From positions 1 through 47,026 of IMG/VR virus record IMGVR_UViG_3300021957_000066: a DNA stretch of 47,026 nt. One strand, given 5' to 3'. This document shows positions 40,303 through 47,026 of this stretch, piece by piece (position 1 is the first letter of the stretch; every line of letters begins with the position of its first letter). The notes under the pieces were generated by a model. That model had not been told where the DNA came from. It searched no databases and was given only the letters and a program-made list of their open reading frames with translations. This DNA comes from a virus. The translations under genes and the position numbers were made by a program.

Positions 40303-40318
40303 CTGAGTAGGTTAGAGA
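40296..40318 (+). ncRNA. Hairpin at the Com-like stop, upstream of capsid gene
   Basis: Eight-base perfect arms TCTCTAAC (40296-40303) and GTTAGAGA (40311-40318) enclose a 7-base loop and include the Com-like stop codon. It is followed by ttatatag rather than a T run, so it is not a clear terminator. It could be a processing site or a binding site for the Com-like protein, about 80 bases before the capsid ATG. Confidence 0.55.
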
Positions 40319-40396
40319 TTATATAGCCAGAGCCCCTTTGAAGGCCGGAGCAGAAATGCTAATCCCGTTGTTTCGGGTTTATCAAAGGAGGCGATC

Positions 40397-41413
40397 ATGG
40401 CTGTACAAACTTATGGTGATATTTCACCACGTACTGCTGCTTTTGCTGCTAAAAAACTCCTTTCACGTGGACAAGACATGCTTGTTACTGAAAGGTTTGG
40501 ACATTTCGATCCGCAAGGAAAGAAGAAGTCCAAAGTTAGGAAGTGGAGACGTTACGAGTCTTTAGTTCCTGCCACTACCCCACTAACAGAAGGTGTTACT
40601 CCTACTGGTAGTTCAATTAACTTCACTGACATCACAGCCACACTTTCTCAGTATGGTGACTGGGTTCAGATCTCTGACGTTATTGAAGACACACATGAAG
40701 ATCCTGTCTTGATGGAAATGATGGAAGTTTGCGGTGAGCAAGCTGCCGAAACTATCGAGCTTCTTCGTATTGCCGTACTCCAAGCAGGTACAAATGTTTT
40801 CTATGCTTCTGGCGTAGCTAACAGAGCTGCTGTAATTAACCCACCTTCGCGTGGTGACTTCCGCCTTGTCTATCGTGCTTTTAAGCGCAATAAAGCTATG
40901 GAAATTAGCAAAATAGTCAAAGCGACTGCAATGATTGCCACTGAACCGGTAAATAAAGCCTATTTCGCAATGGGCCACACTGACCTTGACGCAGATATTC
41001 GCGGTCTTACAGGATTTATCCCTTGTGAGAAGTATGCGAACTCTGACAAGTGTTTACCAGGGGAAATCGGCAAGATTGAAAACACTAGAATTATCCTAAC
41101 AAACCTCTTCAACCCTTGGGAAGAAGCCGGTGCGGATGGACAAGCTCTATTGTCTGGTGGTGTGGAAGTCAGTTCTGATGCTGCGGCTGATGTTTACCCT
41201 CTAATCGTAGTTGCTAGAAACGCTTACGGTATTGTTCCTCTACAGGGCCACAATGCAGTTAAGCCTTCTGTAATGAATCCGGGCAAAGTATCTAAGTCTG
41301 ACCCACTCGGTCAAACTGGATTCGTTTCTTGGAAGACTTACCAAGCTACTGCGATCCTTAACCAGTCTTGGATTGCAAGAATCGAGTGTGGTGCAACTGC
41401 ATCTCCTAGCTGA
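40397..41413 (+). CDS. Major capsid protein, N4-gp56 family
   Basis: The 338-residue product matches the N4-gp56 capsid family: TYGDISPRTAAFAAKKLLSR, KWRRYESLVPATTPLTEGVT, LSQYGDWVQISDVIEDTHED. This is an HK97-fold subunit forming the head. Length is within the family range. AAAGGAGG precedes the ATG at 40397 and a terminator follows the stop, allowing high expression of this gene alone. The family is found in many podoviruses and prophages. Confidence 0.92.
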   Translation: MAVQTYGDISPRTAAFAAKKLLSRGQDMLVTERFGHFDPQGKKKSKVRKWRRYESLVPATTPLTEGVTPTGSSINFTDITATLSQYGDWVQISDVIEDTHEDPVLMEMMEVCGEQAAETIELLRIAVLQAGTNVFYASGVANRAAVINPPSRGDFRLVYRAFKRNKAMEISKIVKATAMIATEPVNKAYFAMGHTDLDADIRGLTGFIPCEKYANSDKCLPGEIGKIENTRIILTNLFNPWEEAGADGQALLSGGVEVSSDAAADVYPLIVVARNAYGIVPLQGHNAVKPSVMNPGKVSKSDPLGQTGFVSWKTYQATAILNQSWIARIECGATASPS

Positions 41414-41436
41414 TTCTATCCATAACTGATTCACTT

Positions 41437-41466
41437 GCCGTCATTCTTTCGAGGATGACGGCTTTT
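41437..41466 (+). terminator. Intrinsic terminator after major capsid gene
   Basis: Eight-base GC-rich arms (41437-41444, 41455-41462) with a 10-base loop lead into TTTT. The short T run suggests partial termination, lowering expression of downstream head-tail genes relative to the capsid. Confidence 0.75.
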
Positions 41467-41504
41467 GAGGTGAATAACCACTAAATTAAAAAAGGTTCAT
41501 AGTC

Positions 41505-42080
41505 ATGCCATCAAATAAGAATAAAGGAAAGTCGGAGAATAAAAATGAAGATCTCGGCTTAAATATCGAAAGTGAAAACGCAGAAGTGAATCAAGCTGCT
41601 GAAGATAATGCTCTTGCTCAGGCAAATGCTAAAATCGAAGAACTCCAAGCTCAGCAGAAAGAATCTGAAGAAAAAATCGCTGCTGCTGAAGAAGCTCAGA
41701 AATTAGCTGAAGCTAACGAAATTGCAGCGAAACAAGAATCAAAAGAAATTGAACATGGCGATCATGACTTCTGGTGGGTAACTTTTGCTGCCAAAGATAA
41801 TCCCAATGCAGCTGATCAAGTTATGCTTGGTATCAATGGCAATATTCTTGTCATGAAAAGAAATGTTCCAGTTATCGTCCCTTCAAACTATCTTCAAGTT
41901 GCTGATCATGCTGTTGCAAAACAGTATCGCCAGTTACCTGGAGAAGAAAGAAGAGTTGTTGGCGAAATTAAAACTTTTCCTTACACGAAAATTAAGCCCG
42001 CCACTAAAAAGGAATATCTTGCTATGAAGAAGAAGGGCACACAGGCTAGCAAAGAATCCAACGCGAAGACAAGTAACTAA
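41505..42080 (+). CDS. Coiled-coil structural protein
   Basis: The 191-residue product has a charged disordered start, a coiled coil at about 30-80 (Ala/Glu/Gln heptads), and a C-terminal domain with HDFWWVTFAAKDNPNAADQV and MKRNVPVIVPSNYLQVADHA. Proteins of this form follow capsid genes in N4-gp56-type phages, but the function is not established. The stop overlaps the next start by TAATG. Confidence 0.6.
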   Translation: MPSNKNKGKSENKNEDLGLNIESENAEVNQAAEDNALAQANAKIEELQAQQKESEEKIAAAEEAQKLAEANEIAAKQESKEIEHGDHDFWWVTFAAKDNPNAADQVMLGINGNILVMKRNVPVIVPSNYLQVADHAVAKQYRQLPGEERRVVGEIKTFPYTKIKPATKKEYLAMKKKGTQASKESNAKTSN

Positions 42081-42637
42081 TGCTGCTTGTAGCCATAACC
42101 AGTATGACGAATGAGGTCTTGATGGAGTTGCCTGACGTACCGGCACCTCTTATCAATCTTCGTATGATCAAGACAACCACAGACTTTTGTGAGCGAACTA
42201 ATGCTTGGCAAGAAGAAAGTAGTCATACTGGTGTAGATGCTCAGAGAGAATACACTTTGGTAAAAAGTACTGAAGGCGAAATAATCAAGATAATGAAAGT
42301 CACTATCGACGATAATGAAGTCGCCTTGGGGAATTACGAACTAAAAGACGGAAATCTTTGTTTTCCTGACTATTACGTACCAAATGAAGGAGCAGCTGTC
42401 GTTGCTACTTTTTCTCTCATTCCCAATACGAACCAAGTTCCAGACTTTTTTGTCAGTAAATACAAGAAGCATTTAATAAGTGGATGTGTTTCATCTTTGA
42501 TGATGATGCCGAAAAGACCATGGACTGACTACAATGCGTCCAAGCTTTTCGAAAAGGATTATTTCAAAGGAGTCGGCTTGGAGCTTAATCGACAAGCCAA
42601 TGGTGGAGTTGGAAACGTTGGAGGTGTTCAAGCATGA
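42080..42637 (+). CDS. Head-tail connector-like protein
   Basis: The 185-residue product begins MLLVAITSMTNEVLMELPDV, then PLINLRMIKTTTDFCERTNA, and ends with VSSLMMMPKRPWTDYNASKL. The order of an N-terminal helix bundle, a beta region and a C-terminal helix with KRPW resembles podovirus neck/adaptor proteins that dock on the portal. Start overlaps the upstream stop (TAATG), and its stop overlaps the next start (ATGA). Confidence 0.65.
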   Translation: MLLVAITSMTNEVLMELPDVPAPLINLRMIKTTTDFCERTNAWQEESSHTGVDAQREYTLVKSTEGEIIKIMKVTIDDNEVALGNYELKDGNLCFPDYYVPNEGAAVVATFSLIPNTNQVPDFFVSKYKKHLISGCVSSLMMMPKRPWTDYNASKLFEKDYFKGVGLELNRQANGGVGNVGGVQA

Positions 42638-42972
42638 TCTCTTCAGTACCAATTAAAGAAGCTCGAAGAATACTTCACGATACGGAGAGCACAGGCTATA
42701 GATGGTCTGACGCTCAGCTAATCAAGTATTTGAATGAAGCTCAATATGATCTTAGGCATAAACGTCCTGAGTTCTGGCTAGACTCAGCAGGATCCCTTCA
42801 AGATCTTGTTGTCGTGGTAAGCCTTAGTACAGAAACTCTCCTAGAAGATAGGATCTCTGACAAACTCGCATCTTTCATAGTATTTAAAGCATTGTCTGAA
42901 GATGATGCCGATACGGAAAACTTGAATAGAGCGAATATCCACAAATCCCAATATGATGAATTGACGAGGTGA
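42634..42972 (+). CDS. Small head-tail adaptor-like protein
   Basis: The 112-residue helical product begins MISSVPIKEARRILHDTEST, then GYRWSDAQLIKYLNEAQYDL. This N-terminus is typical of adaptor proteins of the gp6-like/DUF6682-like type that ring the portal. It overlaps the previous gene by ATGA. Assignment rests on pattern and position. Confidence 0.65.
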   Translation: MISSVPIKEARRILHDTESTGYRWSDAQLIKYLNEAQYDLRHKRPEFWLDSAGSLQDLVVVVSLSTETLLEDRISDKLASFIVFKALSEDDADTENLNRANIHKSQYDELTR

Positions 42973-42976
42973 TCAA

Positions 42977-43342
42977 ATGAAATTCCTAAAATTAGTAAAT
43001 GTTCCTCTGAATATTTTCGGAAAGCAAAAAAATCGTTATGGAAAGCGACTTCGTGGTGGACCAATTCCTTGGATAAATATGGGTTTTTCCGTAGCCGTTA
43101 TTGGAGCTGCTGCTGTTCAGTATGTTGAAGGCGAGGATTCTATCGCTTATCTGCCGATCTCTGATGAAGTTAAAGTGAATGCTATTCTTCCTTTGATTGC
43201 TGAAGATATGTCCGATCTTGAAGTCGCTTTCCCCGACAAAGGATATATCTACGAAATTGTCGAAGATGATTCAGTTACTTGGAAAACTGCACAAACTGCT
43301 GCTAGAGCCGCACAGAAAGCTGCTGCTGAAGTACAAGCTTAA
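42977..43342 (+). CDS. Hypothetical neck-region protein
   Basis: The 121-residue product begins MKFLKLVNVPLNIFGKQKNR and has IPWINMGFSVAVIGAAAVQY, an Ala-rich hydrophobic stretch, and ends in an Ala-rich helix (AARAAQKAAAEVQA). GAGGTGA precedes ATG 42977. It is probably virion-associated by position; no family recognised. Confidence 0.55.
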   Translation: MKFLKLVNVPLNIFGKQKNRYGKRLRGGPIPWINMGFSVAVIGAAAVQYVEGEDSIAYLPISDEVKVNAILPLIAEDMSDLEVAFPDKGYIYEIVEDDSVTWKTAQTAARAAQKAAAEVQA

Positions 43343-43344
43343 TA

Positions 43345-44496
43345 ATGGTTAATAGACTTTATCATTGCGATGCTACTACAGATAAAATCTATGAGCTTGA
43401 CCTTGACACACGCTTAGATATTTCATCAGGGGGTGTTTCTAGTCCTGGAACTAATCCTTATGGTGTTGGCGGAATTGAACAACGCTTATATCATTGCGAT
43501 GCTGCTACAGACAAGTATTATGAGCTTGATTTAGATACTTTTCTTGATATCACAGCTGGTGGTGTTGCTGCTATAGCAGCTAATCCAGAAGGCATTGGCG
43601 GCACAAATACAAGGCTTTACAGTTCCGACTCCACTGATGATAAGTATTATGAGCTTGACCCCGACACACTACTCGACTTAAGTTCTGGTGGTGTAGGTTC
43701 TGGGACTGGGTATACTGACGCAATAGGCGGCACTGAAGATAGGGTATTCTCCACACGTCTTTTCAGTCTTTCTCAAGGTAGGCATAATGAGCTTGATCCT
43801 GATACACTACTTGAGATAAATAGCGTAGTTAGCCCATCTACAAGACCACATGGCATAGGTGGTACAAATGACAGGCTTTATGCGCTTGATTTCACTGTTG
43901 ACAAGATCTTTGAGCTTGATTTAGATACACTTTTGGATATTAGCTCTGGTGGTGCATCTTCTATAGGGACTAACCCTGAAGGTTTAGGCGGTATAAAGGT
44001 TGCAGCAGTTGTTCCAGAAAACTCTGAAAACAACAATGAAGTAAATACCTTAGTTCTCTGCCAAGTAGATGACATTGAAAACTCGAACGAAACAGAAAAT
44101 ACATCTGTATATACAAAGCTTAGTGAAGACTCTCAGAATCAAAATGAGATAGGTACCCTATCTTTTTGCCAAGTTGACTCTGTTGAAAGCTCAAACGAAA
44201 TAGAAGAATTAGTATTTTCTCTTGAATTAAATAATGTTGAGAATACGAACGAGATTGAAAGCGTATTACCTCGAAAGTTCCTGCAACCAGACCCTTTTGA
44301 ATTAAATCTGAATATGCAGAATTTTAATTTTATGGATACCACAGATGCTAGCATTAAAGAATCTTTATTAGTAGAATCAATATATAATTCAAATAATATC
44401 GAAAATACCAATGTAAAAGTAACTACCTTCCATTATGGTAAAATTAACTTTACAAGAATTTATCCAAGTATTGATAAATCAACAATCTATAAATAA
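43345..44496 (+). CDS. Repeat protein, propeller-like blades plus Asn/Glu repeats
   Basis: The 383-residue product has five repeats of 43-44 residues starting at residues 4, 47, 90, 133 and 177: pattern RLYHCDATTDKIYELDLDTL followed by SGG and a NPxGIGGT turn. The fourth repeat is degenerate. This resembles beta-propeller blades of NHL/PQQ type. Residues about 225-320 hold a second repeat family with NSNEI/NNEV every ~20 residues. The rest is polar. It may be an adhesin or decoration protein. There is no strong ribosome site before ATG 43345. Confidence 0.6.
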   Translation: MVNRLYHCDATTDKIYELDLDTRLDISSGGVSSPGTNPYGVGGIEQRLYHCDAATDKYYELDLDTFLDITAGGVAAIAANPEGIGGTNTRLYSSDSTDDKYYELDPDTLLDLSSGGVGSGTGYTDAIGGTEDRVFSTRLFSLSQGRHNELDPDTLLEINSVVSPSTRPHGIGGTNDRLYALDFTVDKIFELDLDTLLDISSGGASSIGTNPEGLGGIKVAAVVPENSENNNEVNTLVLCQVDDIENSNETENTSVYTKLSEDSQNQNEIGTLSFCQVDSVESSNEIEELVFSLELNNVENTNEIESVLPRKFLQPDPFELNLNMQNFNFMDTTDASIKESLLVESIYNSNNIENTNVKVTTFHYGKINFTRIYPSIDKSTIYK

Positions 44497-44508
44497 TAGG
44501 AGAATAGA

Positions 44509-44904
44509 ATGGCTAAATTTTTACTTGACGATGCATTAGATGCATTACTAGACCACCTCATTACGCTTAATGGATCTAACGGACTTAAGCTTTATGTAGC
44601 GACTAGTGCTTTCGTTCCAGGCACAACAGCAATAGCAGATGCGTCTGTATTGAGCTCAGTTGGCGTGAACGTAACACTTTCCGCAAAAGCCAATGGAGAT
44701 ACAGATGGTCGTAAGATCACCATTACTCCAGATACAGTAGTTGCTATCGATGCTGCCGGAGATGTAGAACAAATTGTTCTAGTCGACTCAAACGACTCAG
44801 ATTCACACGTCCTTGTTACGGATACAAGTTCGCCTATCACAGTCGCGATCGCAGAAGACTTGACAGTTCCTGCTTGGGACTACACAAGTCGTGATCCGGC
44901 TTAA
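44509..44904 (+). CDS. Small structural-type beta protein
   Basis: The 131-residue product begins MAKFLLDDALDALLDHLITL and continues with a Thr/Ser/Asp/Val-rich beta pattern (ITITPDTVVAIDAAGDVEQI). AGGAGAATAG precedes the ATG. It resembles small phage tail accessory or decoration proteins. No family recognised. Confidence 0.6.
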   Translation: MAKFLLDDALDALLDHLITLNGSNGLKLYVATSAFVPGTTAIADASVLSSVGVNVTLSAKANGDTDGRKITITPDTVVAIDAAGDVEQIVLVDSNDSDSHVLVTDTSSPITVAIAEDLTVPAWDYTSRDPA

Positions 44905-44914
44905 GGAGTAGATT

Positions 44915-45271
44915 ATGCCAGTAATGCTTCTTGATGAAATAGCGAAAGAGGAAAACACTTTCGCCATGACTGTTGATTTTATAGATGAGCATGGTAATGC
45001 ATTCACGCCTAACTCAGGAAGCATTGACTGGGGACTCTATGATAAAGATGGTGAGGTTCTGGCATCAGCTCCTTCTGCGCCAACTTCAGCAGAGTCTATT
45101 GATATTGTTATATCGGGATCAAGTATGACAATTCAAAAACATGAACGAAAGCTTGCTTCTGCGCCAAGATTCTTGAGAGTTTCTGCTTTATATGATTCTG
45201 CTCTTGGATCTGGCTTGAAGGTGGTGAGTGAATATAAATTTTTTCTGGAAAACCTTAAAGGGATTTCATAA
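44915..45271 (+). CDS. Small virion-type beta protein
   Basis: The 118-residue product begins MPVMLLDEIAKEENTFAMTV and looks like a single Ig-like or jelly-roll domain (VDFIDEHGNAFTPNSGSIDW; SEYKFFLENL). AAGGAGTAG precedes the ATG. The stop overlaps the next start by one base (TAATG). This kind of gene often sits before the tail-tube gene; function unknown. Confidence 0.58.
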   Translation: MPVMLLDEIAKEENTFAMTVDFIDEHGNAFTPNSGSIDWGLYDKDGEVLASAPSAPTSAESIDIVISGSSMTIQKHERKLASAPRFLRVSALYDSALGSGLKVVSEYKFFLENLKGIS

Positions 45272-47026
45272 TGCCAGTAGACTTAACTAGATTTGGGGGG
45301 ATTATCCCAAAGCTTAGCCCAAATGAACTTCCGCCTATGGGAGCACAGGTTGCTCAGAATTGTGACCTAGTTAGTCAGTCGCTAAGACCTATTAATGTCG
45401 ATAATCCATTCTTTGATCTAAAAGGTGATGATGGTCGGCTGAATAGTGGTATTGATGAGAGCGATGTTTTTACGACTCCCACGCCTTCGACTCCTTACAT
45501 TAAGGAGATTGAGTACTTTGCCAGAAACATTGATCAGTGGGTGGGAGTTAGACGTTCGATTTATGTTGCACAGGTAGCTACGGATTTGGATGGTAATACG
45601 TTTGATGACATCAGACATTTCCATGATAATAATTATTCAACTCCCACTAAAGTAGTTTATACTGAGACTGGCATGAGGTTGACATATTCACTGCCTTCTA
45701 TAACTCTTAGGCTTGAAGAAGGCTTTACTTATCAAGTTATTTCTCCAGTTTTTCAATTCAAGCTTTTGAATTCGCCATATAACGGAAGTCCAGACCAGAC
45801 ATTTTGTCTACCAACAGAGCTTGGAAGAGGTTACAATTCTATCATTCCTCGTGGGCGTATTCCATTAGTTTACAGAAAGCCGAAGCCAGACCAATTGATT
45901 ATTCGAGTTAATGATAGTGATGACTTCACGCAAGGTGTCATTTATGGATACTTTGAGATTGAAGATGTTGATGCTTTCCCAATTGATAAAACAATTACGA
46001 ATCCAGACGGTAATGGTGATTTAGTTGAAGTTCTCATTCCCTTTGAAGTTACTTTCACAATTAATCTCAATTACTCAGTTCCCAAAAGACGCACCTATTA
46101 CTACATGCAAACGTACCTCAAGAATAGGACTGAATTGATCGAGAGTGTTCCTTCTGAAATTTCAGAAGCCGTTGAGCTATTGCCTGGACAAATTGCCACT
46201 ATGCAGACTTATAGGACTAGTGCAGGCTACAGATTTAATAATATTTATAGGTCAGGCTCCGGTAATAGTTTTAGACTAGTGAGCCAAGCCGATGCAGACG
46301 AGTTTAGAGACACTGAATTCTTGCCACTCCGAGAAGAGTTACCTCCTTTTGGTAATCCTCCTGCGACCAGTGATGCCGAGCTTCAAGTTTTTCTTGAGGG
46401 AAGCATTGTTCATCCGGCTCAATTTGGGATTGCATTTAAAGATAAGGTTCTTTATTTTTCCGACTATTATAAATACCATATGTGGCCAGATGAGTATACA
46501 ATTACTTTTCAAGACGATATTCAAGCCATTATGTTATCGGGTGGAAGTGTCGTAGTATTTACTTTAGAGGACGTGTATATAGTGAGTGGGGGTAATCCTG
46601 CTACCATGACTAAATATCTTATATCAAGTGTCAATCCACTCCTTGACCCAAAATCTCTATCACGAATTGGCAATACTATTTTCTATACCTCTCATGATGG
46701 TCTTTTTGCTACTTCGGGATCCAGTATCCAAAGCTTAACGAAAGAATTTTATACTCGTTCAGAATGGCTTGACTTGTCTCCAGAAACTTTTTCGGCAAAA
46801 GTGGCAGATAATAGTATTTTTCTTGAAGGCAATGTAGTTAATCTTCGATTTGATCTTGATGAAACTATTCAAGCAATCACGACTTTCACAGCTACGGACT
46901 CAACAAGCGGTTTTACTTGGAAGTCAAAGAGGTATCACTTTACTCAGCCAGAAATATTTGATTACTTCAAAGTAGATGCTGATGGAGATATAACAGTAAA
47001 AGCTTATGTCGATGGTGTCTTGGCCG
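45271..47026 (+). CDS. Tail tubular/stabilisation-like virion protein, 3' end outside window
   Basis: The gene starts at ATG 45271 (overlapping the upstream stop as TAATG) and is open to the window end, giving at least 585 residues. The N-terminus GGIIPKLSPNELPPMGAQVA then QNCDLVSQSLRPI is the conserved opening of podovirus tail-tube-B / P22 gp10-like proteins (pattern G..P...P..LP..AQVA.NC.L..G.L.PI). The rest is beta-rich (propeller-like). It would cap the connector and form the tail tube. The C-terminus is missing. Confidence 0.72.
   Translation, partial: MPVDLTRFGGIIPKLSPNELPPMGAQVAQNCDLVSQSLRPINVDNPFFDLKGDDGRLNSGIDESDVFTTPTPSTPYIKEIEYFARNIDQWVGVRRSIYVAQVATDLDGNTFDDIRHFHDNNYSTPTKVVYTETGMRLTYSLPSITLRLEEGFTYQVISPVFQFKLLNSPYNGSPDQTFCLPTELGRGYNSIIPRGRIPLVYRKPKPDQLIIRVNDSDDFTQGVIYGYFEIEDVDAFPIDKTITNPDGNGDLVEVLIPFEVTFTINLNYSVPKRRTYYYMQTYLKNRTELIESVPSEISEAVELLPGQIATMQTYRTSAGYRFNNIYRSGSGNSFRLVSQADADEFRDTEFLPLREELPPFGNPPATSDAELQVFLEGSIVHPAQFGIAFKDKVLYFSDYYKYHMWPDEYTITFQDDIQAIMLSGGSVVVFTLEDVYIVSGGNPATMTKYLISSVNPLLDPKSLSRIGNTIFYTSHDGLFATSGSSIQSLTKEFYTRSEWLDLSPETFSAKVADNSIFLEGNVVNLRFDLDETIQAITTFTATDSTSGFTWKSKRYHFTQPEIFDYFKVDADGDITVKAYVDGVLA

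Noticed and set aside
1-47026. CRISPR array, reverse transcriptase/DGR, or insertion sequence
   Set aside because: No regular repeat-spacer pattern, no RT or transposase motif, and no terminal inverted repeats with target duplication were seen.
1-47026. Terminal repeat joining the two window ends
   Set aside because: The first and last bases do not match; each end lies inside a gene, so the window looks like a cut from a longer genome.

Overview
The window is a contiguous piece of a tailed, probably podovirus-like bacteriophage genome that carries lysogeny-type genes. No host gene, rRNA or tRNA was seen. The diagnostic genes are a small and a large terminase subunit, a portal, an acidic scaffold, an N4-gp56-type major capsid protein, a tail-tube-like protein running off the right edge, and a very large polyvalent protein entering from the left edge. 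There is also a replication/recombination block, a tyrosine integrase with divergent repressor-type promoters, and a cassette of tiny early genes. Base composition is AT-rich (about 40% G+C by eye), ribosome sites are AGGAG-type and the code is standard. The host cannot be named from this window.

Layout. (1) 1-11247, + strand: end of the late/virion region, with the polyvalent protein, a DUF1353 protein, a membrane protein, small structural-looking proteins, a fibre-like protein and a lipoprotein. It ends at a two-way terminator (11250-11291). (2) 11313-20890, - strand: replication and recombination, with a RuvC-like resolvase, a PriCT/RepA-type primase-helicase, an SF2 helicase, a zinc peptide, a DnaQ exonuclease, a DUF669 SSB-like protein, a Sak4-like ATPase and an SbcC-like ATPase. 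(3) 20891-23475: control region with divergent promoters, a leftward HTH gene, and a rightward HTH gene followed by the integrase. (4) 23476-24080: non-coding, with a phased array of TGTACGC repeats and a possible attP core. (5) 24081-31053: one + strand gene, then a - strand cassette with Rha, a Sel1-type membrane protein, three ribbon-helix-helix proteins, a short RadC and many proteins of 38-120 residues. Many junctions overlap as TAATG or ATGA. (6) 31196-47026, + strand: packaging, head and tail-connector genes.

How it fits together. Regions 6 and 1 read rightward and are likely one late transcription unit joined outside this window. Regions 2 and 5 are leftward early units. The control region between them resembles a lysis-lysogeny switch. 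The integrase and its repeat array have phage genes on both sides, so the sequence looks like the free, non-integrated form with an intact attachment region. The genes least explained by known families are the early micro-gene cassette, an integrase with altered catalytic positions beside the repeat array, a lectin-like gene inside the terminase locus, and a coupled scaffold/zinc-finger/capsid junction with an RNA hairpin.
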